From contig NZ_CAJUBO010000001.1 in assembly GCF_910584445.1 (NCBI RefSeq), forward strand, positions 168,324 through 232,323: 64,000 nt of DNA. Direction: 5' to 3'. Origin of the DNA: an uncultured Desulfovibrio sp. GTDB taxonomy: Bacteria; Desulfobacterota; Desulfovibrionia; Desulfovibrionales; Desulfovibrionaceae. Under the pieces are notes generated by a model, which worked only from the letters and a program-made list of their open reading frames with translations, made no database searches and was not told the origin of the DNA. The position numbers and the translations under genes are program-made. Positions 49,360-57,282 of this stretch are shown here, piece by piece (positions within the stretch are counted from its first letter, which is position 1; every line of letters starts with the position of its first letter).

Positions 49360-50435
49360 GCATGATCCGTTTTGTCGCTTCGGACGGGCTGCCGGGTCTT
49401 GCGGCCTCCCTCGCCAAGAGCGGGCGCCGCGTCCTCGTGCCCGTGGAAAAGCCCGCCGCCTCCAAGCCCTCCGTGGTCTTCGCGCCCTGGGAGCCGGGCA
49501 TCGCCATGACCCTCGCCAAGGCCACGGTGCCCCCCAAGGACGCCGTCCTGCCCGAGTGCGAGACGCTCATGACCTTCAGGAAGAGCCGGGACCCGGCGGA
49601 TCTCAACCAGACCACCGTGGAGCTGGACCCTGTGGAGGCGGCGCGGCCGACGGTGGTCTTCGCCTGCCGCCCCTGTGACGCGCGCGGCTTTGCCGCGCTG
49701 GACAAGCCCTTTCTGGAAGGCGTCTATGCCGACCCGTATTACCGGGCGCGGCGCGAGGCTCTGACGGTGGTGAGCCTCACCTGCGCCACGGGCTGCGAGA
49801 CCTGCTTCTGCCACTGGGTGGGCGGCGGACCCACCTCGCCCGTGGGTTCGGACGTCCTCATCACGGAGATCGAAGGCGGCTATGTGCTCCAGGCCGTGAC
49901 GCCGCGCGGCGAGGAGCTGCTGGGCGCAACGGACCTGGCGGACGGCGCGGAAAAGTTCCCGCTGGCCGAGGCCGCGCGCAAGGCCGCCTGGGCCAGCCTG
50001 GTTCCCGCGCCGGACCTGAAGGATGCCGCGGCGAGCCTCAGGGCCGTTTTCGATGACGCGGCCTTCTGGGAAGCGGAGACCGCGCGCTGCCTTTCCTGCG
50101 GGGCCTGCACCTATTTCTGCCCCACCTGCTACTGCTTCAACATCACCGATGAGGGCGAACCGGAAAGTCCCTGCGGCGGCAAACGCCTGCGGAGCTGGGA
50201 CAACTGCATGTCCTCCCGCTATACGCGCGAGGCCAGCGGCCATAATCCGCGCCCCCACAAGTTCCAGCGCATGCGTAACCGCGTTTCGCACAAGTTCTGG
50301 ACCTATCCGGAAAACTGGGGGTCCTTCCTGTGCAGCGGTTGCGGCCGGTGCATCGCCAACTGCCCGGTCTGTCTGGATATTCGCGCCATCGTGCTGGATG
50401 CCGTGGCGGCGGCCAGGGGCAGGGCGGGCGCTTAG
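49356..50435 (+). CDS. flxB: iron-sulfur subunit of the Flx module (FlxB-like)
   Basis: The 359-residue protein has a 4Fe-4S dicluster domain related to hydrogenase/sulfite reductase beta subunits. The N-terminal half contains VVFACRPCDARGFAALDKPF and CATGCETCFCHWVGGG. The C-terminal half has CLSCGACTYFCPTCYCFN and CSGCGRCIANCPVCLDI. It should carry electrons between FlxA (NADH) and the Hdr part. Its ATG overlaps the preceding stop by four bases, with GGGAG five bases upstream. A GTG at 49350 is unlikely. Confidence 0.85.
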   Translation: MSMIRFVASDGLPGLAASLAKSGRRVLVPVEKPAASKPSVVFAPWEPGIAMTLAKATVPPKDAVLPECETLMTFRKSRDPADLNQTTVELDPVEAARPTVVFACRPCDARGFAALDKPFLEGVYADPYYRARREALTVVSLTCATGCETCFCHWVGGGPTSPVGSDVLITEIEGGYVLQAVTPRGEELLGATDLADGAEKFPLAEAARKAAWASLVPAPDLKDAAASLRAVFDDAAFWEAETARCLSCGACTYFCPTCYCFNITDEGEPESPCGGKRLRSWDNCMSSRYTREASGHNPRPHKFQRMRNRVSHKFWTYPENWGSFLCSGCGRCIANCPVCLDIRAIVLDAVAAARGRAGA

Positions 50436-50486
50436 GCGGTTTTCGCCGGTACTCTTGAAGTCCATTTGCGTGAAAGGAGCTGATTC

Positions 50487-51632
50487 ATGGCAACCAAGAA
50501 GACTTCCGGAAAGGCCAAGGCCGCTCCCAAGGCTTCGGACGCCGAACCCAAAAAGACCAGGGGCCGCGCCGCCGCCACGGGAACAAAGGGCGGCAAGGCC
50601 GCCGCGTCCGCTGCCAAAAACGCCCGGCCCGAAGACGCGCGCGCGCCGCAGACGGAAGTGAAGGGCGCTCCGGCGCCCGCGGCGAAAGCCGGAGCCGCCC
50701 GCACGGTCGAGACCCCGGCCTCCGCGCCGGCCGACGCGTCCGCCCCGGCGCGCGCCAAGGCCGGCCCGCGCATGCCCGGGGGCATCAGCCCGCGCCCGCT
50801 CCTCGCGGGCAATCCCTACCTGCCGCAGGTGGCAACTGTGGCGGAGATCATCCAGGAAACGCGGAATATCCGCACCCTGCGCGTGGTGCTTGACGATGCC
50901 GGAGCCATGGAACGCTTCACCTTCGAGCCGGGGCAGGTGGGCCAGCTCTCGGTATTCGGCGCGGGCGAGGCGACCTTTGTCATCAATTCGCCGCCGTCCC
51001 TGAAGGACTGGCTCCAGTTCTCCGTCATGGCGGCGGGCGAGGTCACGGAAGCCATCCACCGCCTTTCGCCCGGCGACAAGGTGGGCGTGCGCGCGCCCCT
51101 GGGGAATTTCTTTCCCTGGCGGGAATGGAAGGGCAAGAACGTGTTCTTCATTGGCGGCGGCATCGGCATGGCGCCCATCCGTACCATCATGCTCCATCTG
51201 CTGGAGCGCAAGGCCGAGTATGGCAAGATCAGCCTGCTGTATGGCGCGCGCAGTCCGCAGGACATGGCCTACAGCTACGAGCTTGACGACTGGAAGCGGA
51301 ACCCCGACCTCGACTGCACGCTCTGCATCGACAATCCGTGCGAGGACTGGCCGCACAAGGTGGGCCTGATCCCCAGGGTGCTGGAGGAGCTTTCCCCCTC
51401 GCCGGAAAATACCGTGGCCGTGCTCTGCGGACCGCCCATCATGATCAAATTCACGCTCCAGGCGCTGGAGAAGCTCGGCTTTGCGCCGGAAAATATCGTG
51501 ACCACGCTGGAAAAGCGCATGAAATGCGGCATCGGCATCTGCGGGCGCTGCAATATCGGCAGCCATTACGTCTGTGTGGACGGCCCGGTCTTCACCCTGA
51601 AGGAGTTGCAGGCCCTGCCGTCGGATATGTAA
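50487..51632 (+). CDS. flxA: FAD/NAD(P)-binding FlxA-like subunit with Lys/Ala-rich tail
   Basis: Residues about 110-381 form a ferredoxin-NADP reductase-like module: FAD domain (NIRTLRVVLDD, GQVGQLSVFGAGEATFVINS), NAD(P) motif VFFIGGGIGMAPIRTIMLHL, VLCGPPIMI, and a C-terminal [2Fe-2S] site (CGIGICGRCNIGSHYVC). This is the entry or exit for NADH in the Flx-Hdr complex. Residues 1-105 are extremely Ala/Lys/Pro-rich, with no hydrophobic core (MATKKTSGKAKAAPKASDAE...). AAAGGAG lies seven bases before the ATG, so the tail is translated. A terminator follows, ending the hdr-flx operon. Confidence 0.88.
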   Translation: MATKKTSGKAKAAPKASDAEPKKTRGRAAATGTKGGKAAASAAKNARPEDARAPQTEVKGAPAPAAKAGAARTVETPASAPADASAPARAKAGPRMPGGISPRPLLAGNPYLPQVATVAEIIQETRNIRTLRVVLDDAGAMERFTFEPGQVGQLSVFGAGEATFVINSPPSLKDWLQFSVMAAGEVTEAIHRLSPGDKVGVRAPLGNFFPWREWKGKNVFFIGGGIGMAPIRTIMLHLLERKAEYGKISLLYGARSPQDMAYSYELDDWKRNPDLDCTLCIDNPCEDWPHKVGLIPRVLEELSPSPENTVAVLCGPPIMIKFTLQALEKLGFAPENIVTTLEKRMKCGIGICGRCNIGSHYVCVDGPVFTLKELQALPSDM

Positions 51633-51662
51633 CGGCCCCGGAACGCCGGGCGCGTCGCTTGA

Positions 51663-51699
51663 GGCCGGTTTTGCGGAGGACCCGCGAAACCGGCCTTTT
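51663..51699 (+). terminator. intrinsic terminator of the hdr-flx operon
   Basis: GGCCGGTTTTGCG pairs with CGCGAAACCGGCC around a seven-base loop, followed by TTTT. It lies about 30 bases after the flxA stop. Confidence 0.85.
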
Positions 51700-51750
51700 C
51701 CCGTCCCGGGGCGCCTGCCGTCCGCGTGGCGGCGCCGGGGAGGTTTCTTC

Positions 51751-51766
51751 TGGCACCGGACTTGCA
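51751..51766 (+). promoter_or_regulatory. sigma-54 (RpoN) promoter
   Basis: TGGCACC-GGAC-TTGCA has the GG (-24) and GC (-12) pair at the correct 10-base distance and is nearly identical to the consensus TGGCACG-N4-TTGCW. A start near 51777 leaves a leader of about 70 bases before the ATG at 51846. It lies after a terminator, so the small gene downstream is its target. Confidence 0.8.
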
Positions 51767-51845
51767 TGTAGGTGGGCGTACCCGCGCATGCGGCAATTTT
51801 GACGCCCTCCGCCGCCCGGCGGTTCTGGACCAAAGGAGAAAGATC

Positions 51846-52094
51846 ATGGAAATTTCCGGCATCCGTTCCGCGTTTCCCTTCGCCTTCCCCACGCCTGAAA
51901 AGGACGGCGGCGACGCCGCGCCCGCCGCGATGCAGGACATGGTCGACATCCACGCGCCCAGTCTGCTGGCCGATGACGAGGTGGACGGCGTCCTGGACGA
52001 CACCCTCGCCATGATCGCGCAGGACAATGTGGCCGCGCTTTCCGTGCACGGCGGCCTTTCCGAAAGCCGCGTCTTTGCCCTGCTCGGCATGTAG
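51846..52094 (+). CDS. small protein of unknown function behind a sigma-54 promoter
   Basis: The 82-residue protein has an N-terminal aromatic segment (MEISGIRSAFPFAFPTP), an acidic middle (LLADDEVDGVLDDTLAMIAQ) and a compact C-terminus (AALSVHGGLSESRVFALLGM). There is no signal peptide, membrane span or cysteine. The composition suggests a small helical, acidic protein. AAAGGAG seven bases before the ATG, its own sigma-54 promoter and a strong terminator downstream make it a real monocistronic gene. I do not recognise a named family; the HGGLSESRVFALLG end looks conserved-type. tyrS follows. Confidence 0.8.
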   Translation: MEISGIRSAFPFAFPTPEKDGGDAAPAAMQDMVDIHAPSLLADDEVDGVLDDTLAMIAQDNVAALSVHGGLSESRVFALLGM

Positions 52095-52158
52095 CGCGCC
52101 GCGTTTTCGCCCTGTGGCCGCCGGGCATTTGACAGCGTCACCGGCGAAAGAGTATCAG

Positions 52159-52205
52159 AATGCCGGATCGTTCCGTCGCGGTGACGGGGCGACCGGCATT
52201 TTTTT
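52159..52205 (+). terminator. intrinsic terminator after the small sigma-54 gene
   Basis: AATGCCGG-TCG...CCGTC and GACGG...CGACCGGCATT form a long stem with a small loop and run into seven T. It lies about 65 bases after the stop at 52094. Confidence 0.85.
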
Positions 52206-52286
52206 CCGCCCTTTCCGGCGCGGGGCGTGCCCCGTTGCCGCGGCAAAAGGCTTTCGGTTCACGTCAAGACCCCGGCAGGAACGACA

Positions 52287-53483
52287 ATGACGGACATTGA
52301 CCGCCAGATGGCGCTCATCCGGCGCGGCGCCGCGGAAATCATCGACGAGGACGAGCTGCGCGCCAAACTCGGCGCGGGCCGTCCCCTGCGCGTCAAGGTG
52401 GGCTTTGACCCCACGGCGCCCGACCTGCATCTCGGCCATACGGTGGTCATGCACAAGATGCGCCATTTTCAGGAACTGGGGCACACGGTCGTCTTCCTCA
52501 TCGGCGACTTCACCGGGCGCATCGGCGACCCCACGGGCCGTAGCGAAACGCGGCCGCCGCTCACGGAAGAGCAGGTGCTCGCCAATGCCGAGACCTACAA
52601 GAGCCAGGTCTTCAAGATCCTGGACCCGGAAAAGACGGTGGTGGAATTCAATTCCCGCTGGCTCGGCGGCATGAACGCGGCGGACTTCATCCGCCTGGCC
52701 GCCAATACCACCGTGGCCCGCATGCTGGAGCGCGACGACTTTGAAAAGCGCTTCCGCGAGCAGCGGCCCATCTCCATCCACGAATTCCTCTATCCGCTCT
52801 GCCAGGGCTATGACTCGGTGGCGCTCAGGGCGGATGTGGAAATGGGCGGCACGGACCAGAAATTCAACCTGCTCATGGGACGCAACCTTCAGGGCCACTA
52901 CGGGCAGGCGGGCCAGAGCATCATCACCATGCCGCTCCTCGAGGGCACGGACGGCGTACGCAAGATGTCCAAGTCCTACGGCAACTATGTGGGCATCAGC
53001 GAGGCGCCGGAGCAGATGTTCGGCAAGCTCATGGCTATTTCCGACGAACTCATGTGGCGCTACTACGAGCTGCTTTCGGCCCGGAGCCTGGAGGAGATCG
53101 CAAATCTGCGCGCCCGGGTGGAGGACGGGAGCCTGCACCCCAAGGCCGCCAAGGAAGACCTCGCCGCGGAAATGGTGGCCCGCTATCACGGCGAGGCCGC
53201 GGCGCGCGACGCCCGGCAGGGCTTCAATGCCGTCTTTGCCGGCGGCTCCTTTCCGGAGGACGCGCCCGTCCATGTCTGCGACGCGGGGGAGTCCAGCGCG
53301 CCCGTTGCCGTGCTTGAGGCCGCGGGCCTGGTCAAAAGCCGCGCCGAGGCCAAGCGCCTGGTGAAGGAAGGGGCGCTGAGCGTCAACGGCGAACGTTGCG
53401 GCGATGCGGCCGCGCCGCTTGCCGCCGGCAGGTACGAGATCCGGCTCGGCAAAAAGCGTTTTCTCAGGCTCACGGTGCGCTGA
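52287..53483 (+). CDS. tyrS: tyrosyl-tRNA synthetase
   Basis: TyrRS charges tRNA-Tyr. The 398-residue class-I enzyme has the HIGH-like DLHLGHTVVMHKMRHFQELG, GDFTGRIGDPTGRSETRP, GYDSVALRADVEMGGTDQKF, the KMSKS motif in VRKMSKSYGNYVGI, and a C-terminal S4 RNA-binding domain (GLVKSRAEAKRLVKEGALSV). Length and order match the TyrZ-like bacterial form. The ATG at 52287 starts just before the usual N-terminus; the ribosome site (CAGGA) is modest. The next gene starts 80 bases downstream. Confidence 0.96.
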   Translation: MTDIDRQMALIRRGAAEIIDEDELRAKLGAGRPLRVKVGFDPTAPDLHLGHTVVMHKMRHFQELGHTVVFLIGDFTGRIGDPTGRSETRPPLTEEQVLANAETYKSQVFKILDPEKTVVEFNSRWLGGMNAADFIRLAANTTVARMLERDDFEKRFREQRPISIHEFLYPLCQGYDSVALRADVEMGGTDQKFNLLMGRNLQGHYGQAGQSIITMPLLEGTDGVRKMSKSYGNYVGISEAPEQMFGKLMAISDELMWRYYELLSARSLEEIANLRARVEDGSLHPKAAKEDLAAEMVARYHGEAAARDARQGFNAVFAGGSFPEDAPVHVCDAGESSAPVAVLEAAGLVKSRAEAKRLVKEGALSVNGERCGDAAAPLAAGRYEIRLGKKRFLRLTVR

Positions 53484-53563
53484 CGGCCATGGGCCGCAGG
53501 GCGGCCCGGCCGGCGACATCCGGCGCCTGCCGGCAAAAGCGCGCACATCTGGCGGAGGACAGG

Positions 53564-54826
53564 ATGCACAAGCTCTATGTGGCGATGGTCGGTCTGCCGG
53601 GGCGCGGAAAATCCACCATGGCGCGCCGCATCCGCGACGGGCTTCTGGCGGAAGGCATCGCGGCCAGGATTTTCAATAACGGCGATGTGCGCCGTCAGCT
53701 TCTGGGTTCGGAATCCACGGAGCCGGATTTCTACAATCCCGACAACAGCTTCGGCCGTCAGGCGCGGGAGCTGATCTGCCGCCGCAACCTGGAAGAGGCG
53801 CAGACATGGATGGCCGGCGAGGGCGAGGTGGCGATCCTCGACGCCACCAACGCCAGCCGCGCCCGGCGTCAGTTCATCGAGTCCACGCTGAAGGATCACC
53901 CCGTCCTCTTTCTGGAGTGCGTCAACGAGGACCCGCTCCTGCTCAACGCCTGCATCCGCCGCAAGGCCGACCTGCCCGAATACGCGGCCTACAGCAGGGA
54001 AGAGGCGCTGGCGAGCTTCATGAAGCGCATCGAGTATTACGAGACCATCTACGATCCGCTCTCGGACGAGCAGTACTGGATGTGTGTGGATTCCACGGCC
54101 AATCGCGTCCTGGCCGAACACCCGTGCGAAAGTTCGCCCTTTTACGCGGCCATCCGCGAGATCGTGGTCAGCGTGTGGACGCCGTGCCTCTATCTCGCGC
54201 GCCACGGGCAGACCGAGTTCAACGTTCAGGGCCGCATCGGCGGCGACCCGCCGCTCACCGCCAAGGGGCGCGCCCAGGCGCTGGCGCTGGCGCGGCACAT
54301 GGAAGGCAAGCCCATCGACTGGGTCTTCACCTCCACGCGCATGCGCGCCCACGAGACAGCGGCGCCGCTGCTGGAACGGCACCCCGAGGCCCATGTCATG
54401 GCCCTGCGGGAATTTGACGAGATCTGGGCGGGCGACTGCGAAAACATGCTCTATTCCGAGATCCGCGAGAAGATGCCCGAGGTCACGGCGGCCCGCAACG
54501 CGGACAAATACAGTTACGCCTATCCCAACGGCGAAAGCTACGCCATCCTGCGCGAGCGCGTGCAGCGCGGCCTCAGGCGGGCGCTCTTTCTCGCGGGCGA
54601 CCAGCCGCTGCTCATCCTCGGCCACCAGGCCATCAACCGCGTCCTCATCTCGCTCTTTCTGCGCCAGCGCACCGAGGATGTGCCCTATATCCACATCCCG
54701 CAGAACCAGTATTTCCATATCGCGCTCACGCCGCACCGCAAGCTCTTTGAGCGCGTTCCCTATGAGGGCGTGGGCGCGCCCGCCGACAAGGACACCGCCC
54801 TCAAGGACCCGCAGATCTACGCCTGA
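53564..54826 (+). CDS. bifunctional 6-phosphofructo-2-kinase/fructose-2,6-bisphosphatase-like protein
   Basis: The 420-residue protein is collinear with animal PFKFB enzymes. The kinase half has the P-loop MVGLPGRGKSTMARRI (residues 8-23), RIFNNGDVRRQLLG, DFYNPDN and VAILDATNASRARRQFI. The phosphatase half starts with RHGQTEFNVQGRIGGD (R213, H214), then EFDEIWAGDCENMLYSEIRE, DKYSYAYPNGESYAILRERV, and the second catalytic histidine in ILGHQAINRVLISLFL (H354). The residues that bind fructose-2,6-bisphosphate in the eukaryotic enzyme (the DKY..YP..GESY set) are kept. GGAGG lies five bases before the ATG. Fructose-2,6-bisphosphate is otherwise a eukaryotic regulator, so the biological role here is open. 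Confidence 0.85.
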   Translation: MHKLYVAMVGLPGRGKSTMARRIRDGLLAEGIAARIFNNGDVRRQLLGSESTEPDFYNPDNSFGRQARELICRRNLEEAQTWMAGEGEVAILDATNASRARRQFIESTLKDHPVLFLECVNEDPLLLNACIRRKADLPEYAAYSREEALASFMKRIEYYETIYDPLSDEQYWMCVDSTANRVLAEHPCESSPFYAAIREIVVSVWTPCLYLARHGQTEFNVQGRIGGDPPLTAKGRAQALALARHMEGKPIDWVFTSTRMRAHETAAPLLERHPEAHVMALREFDEIWAGDCENMLYSEIREKMPEVTAARNADKYSYAYPNGESYAILRERVQRGLRRALFLAGDQPLLILGHQAINRVLISLFLRQRTEDVPYIHIPQNQYFHIALTPHRKLFERVPYEGVGAPADKDTALKDPQIYA

Positions 54827-54850
54827 GCGCCGACGCGGGGCGAGGGCGCT

Positions 54851-56554
54851 CTAAACATCGCTGATGCGTTCGTCCTCCCCCACCTCATTGCCGGTGAGGG
54901 AGCGGATCCAGTCCTTGATGGCGGCATGGGCCGCCGGGCGCTGCTCCCGCTTCTTGCGGCGCATGGACTCGTCGGCCCGGGCCAGGACATCGCGCACGCG
55001 TTCCTCCAGGCTTTCGGCGCAGGCCATGCCAAAGGCAGCATAGACGGGGAAACGGCCCTCCCGGCTGTTGTGTTCCGCAAAGCGCGCCTCGATCTTGGCG
55101 AGGAGCTTCTCGCCGCGCGACAGGGGGCAGCGCGGCAGGAACACGAGAAATTCGTCGCCGCCCATGCGCGCCACGCAGTCCGAGGCACGCAACGAACCGC
55201 GCAGCAGAGAGGCCGCCTTGGTCAGCAGCTCGTCGCCGACGGCGTGACCGAGATTGTCGTTGATCATCTTGAGACCCGTCACATCGCCCGAGATGATGCA
55301 GAGCGGGCGCACGCCGTTCTGCTCCGCATGCTCCATCTCCAGATTGCAGAAGGCGCGGCTGCGAAGGCCGGTGAGCATGTCGCGGCGGACGAGTTCCTCC
55401 AGCCGGTCGCGCTCGGCCTGGGCCGTGGTGATGTTGGTGATGGAGCCGACAAGGTGGCCGGCCGTGCCGTCGGCATCGCGCCAGATGACGCAACTGCGGT
55501 CAAAAAGCCACGCCCAGCCGCCATCGGCGCGGCGCATGCGGTAGGTGCACTCAAAGGTGTCGCCGTGTTCGGGGGAGCTGATGACCGCCTTGTGCAGGGC
55601 CAGGACCTTGTCGCGGTCATCGGGGTGGATGCGCTCCCGCCACTGCTCCACGGAGTCCGGGCCGCTCTCCTGCGGTTCGCCCAGCATGGCCCGGCAGCGG
55701 GGGCAGAAAAAGACCAGGTCGCTGCGCGTGTCCCAGCTCCATTGCCCGCAGCCCATGACGCTCAGGGCCTGGGCGAGGTGTTCCTCCTCCGGGGGGAGGG
55801 TGTCGCACGGCGCCAGTTGCGCGGGCGTGATGATGCCGCCGATGAGGACGATCCGCCCCCGGGCGTCGCGCTCGAGCACCGAGGCGCGGATGAGCATGGG
55901 CGCATAGCCGCCGTCCCGCTGGCGCAGGCGCAGGATGTCGGTGATGGTGTCGCCGGTGAAGTCGCCGCGCAGGAAGAGTTTATAGTGGCGGCGCAGGGCC
56001 TCGCGCTCGGCGGGGTGCACGTCGGCGGTGCCGGTCTCGAAGTCCAGGGCGCGCAGGGGCGGCCTGCCGCCGGAAAAGCCGTTGCAGGCGGCATCGCGCC
56101 AGATGCGGCCATCAAGGGGGGAATAGAGCCAGAGGCCGAACTCCGGGAGCACGCGGCTCCCCCTGCCGCAGCGCGGGCGCCTGCTCCCCTGCTGGAGGCG
56201 CGTCACTTCAAGGCGGCAGAGCACGCGCGTGGCGTTGCCCGCGGCGTCGCGCGTCAGCACCAGCGGATGCTCGCGGACCCAGAGTTGCCCCAGGCGGTAG
56301 TCATGGGCCGGCGGGGGGCCATCCATGGCGCCGCAGACCCGCGCGCGGGCCATGGCAAGGCCCCGCGCGGCTTCGGGGTCCATCAGGCCCAGCAGGCCGG
56401 CCATGGTGGCGGGCGAAGTCGCAAGGCCCAGCGCGGCGCGCGCGCCCCGGCTGAGGTGGAGCGTATCCGAGGCGAGATCCCATTCCCAGAGCAGCTCGTC
56501 GGAATCCGGCAGGCCCATGCACATGGGCGGAGGGGAAACAGTGGCTTCGGGCAT
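54851..56554 (-). CDS. PAS-GGDEF diguanylate cyclase
   Basis: The 567-residue protein has two PAS-like regions: residues about 15-110 (ELLWEWDLASDTLHLSRGAR) and a PAS/PAC around 245-385 (CGQWSWDTRSDLVFFCPRCR, DTFECTYRMRRADGGWAWLF, GSITNITTAQAERD). A C-terminal GGDEF domain follows (DMLTGLRSRAFCNLEMEHAE, MGGDEFLVFLPRC). The GGDEF signature is intact, and RASD lies five residues upstream of it, a match to the c-di-GMP inhibitory I-site. No EAL and no membrane span. ATG at 56554 is chosen over a GTG at 56602. It is converging with the PFK-2-like gene. Confidence 0.85.
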   Translation of the reverse strand: MPEATVSPPPMCMGLPDSDELLWEWDLASDTLHLSRGARAALGLATSPATMAGLLGLMDPEAARGLAMARARVCGAMDGPPPAHDYRLGQLWVREHPLVLTRDAAGNATRVLCRLEVTRLQQGSRRPRCGRGSRVLPEFGLWLYSPLDGRIWRDAACNGFSGGRPPLRALDFETGTADVHPAEREALRRHYKLFLRGDFTGDTITDILRLRQRDGGYAPMLIRASVLERDARGRIVLIGGIITPAQLAPCDTLPPEEEHLAQALSVMGCGQWSWDTRSDLVFFCPRCRAMLGEPQESGPDSVEQWRERIHPDDRDKVLALHKAVISSPEHGDTFECTYRMRRADGGWAWLFDRSCVIWRDADGTAGHLVGSITNITTAQAERDRLEELVRRDMLTGLRSRAFCNLEMEHAEQNGVRPLCIISGDVTGLKMINDNLGHAVGDELLTKAASLLRGSLRASDCVARMGGDEFLVFLPRCPLSRGEKLLAKIEARFAEHNSREGRFPVYAAFGMACAESLEERVRDVLARADESMRRKKREQRPAAHAAIKDWIRSLTGNEVGEDERISDV

Positions 56555-56744
56555 GGTCCCCCCGGGGGTTGCGGCCGCCGCCAGGGGCGCCGGGCCGGCC
56601 ACAGCCGGGCGCGGGCGCGTCTGGCATCATCCCTGGGACAAGGATAGCGGAGGCGCTGCCGCATGGCAAGACGGAGGCGGCCGCGCGCCGGTCCGCGTCA
56701 CAGCCGCGGCCGCCGGACGCCGCCGGGACCTTGCGCGCGGGCGC

Positions 56745-57173
56745 TCAGGCTTCCGGCGTTGCTTCCTCTTCTTCGGATTTGAGATACTTCAGCAGTTCCC
56801 GGTCATGCCCGATGATGTGCTTGTTGAGCCATTTCTCGCACACGGTCAGGAAGAGGGTGATGGTTTCGTCGGAATAGTTGGCGCTCTCCATCTGCGAATA
56901 GAGGCGCGGGACGATCTTGTCGCGCATACCGTCGTGGATGGACTTGTGCGTCTCGTAGTCCCTGAAGCCAATGGAAAGCATGTATTCCTCTTCATCCTGG
57001 AAGTGTTTCAGGACGTATGTCTTCAGGTACTTGACTGCTTCAGCGGCGGCCCATCGGGTGTTGCCGCCCACACGTATCATCTTGTGCAGCCGGTTGATGA
57101 CGCGGAAGATTTCCTTGTGGGCGTTGTCGATGCTTTCTATGCCGACTTCATAGCGTTCGTGCCATTCCAGCAT
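56745..57173 (-). CDS. bacteriohemerythrin
   Basis: This 142-residue four-helix bundle binds oxygen at a diiron site. Ligand residues appear in order: His in MLEWHERYEVGIESIDNAHK (two histidines), LKHFQDEEEYML (His and Glu), YETHKSIHDGM (two His), and the final KWLNKHIIGHD (His and Asp). This is the standard single-domain bacterial form used for oxygen sensing or storage in anaerobes. The C-terminus is acidic (SEEEEATPEA). It lies between a diguanylate cyclase and a YkgJ-type gene on the same strand, with moderate gaps. Confidence 0.93.
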   Translation of the reverse strand: MLEWHERYEVGIESIDNAHKEIFRVINRLHKMIRVGGNTRWAAAEAVKYLKTYVLKHFQDEEEYMLSIGFRDYETHKSIHDGMRDKIVPRLYSQMESANYSDETITLFLTVCEKWLNKHIIGHDRELLKYLKSEEEEATPEA

Positions 57174-57282
57174 GGAGTCCTCGGGGCCGCATGCGGCCGG
57201 AAAAAAAGGAAAAAAGAAGCAGCATTTTTCCCCTACCATGGGGGAAAAAGGACCGTCAAGCGGGGGTGCGGCCGTGCGGGCG

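Noticed and set aside
50487..50801. A separate histone-like gene ahead of flxA
   Set aside because: There is no stop codon or second ribosome site before the FAD domain; it is one continuous reading frame.
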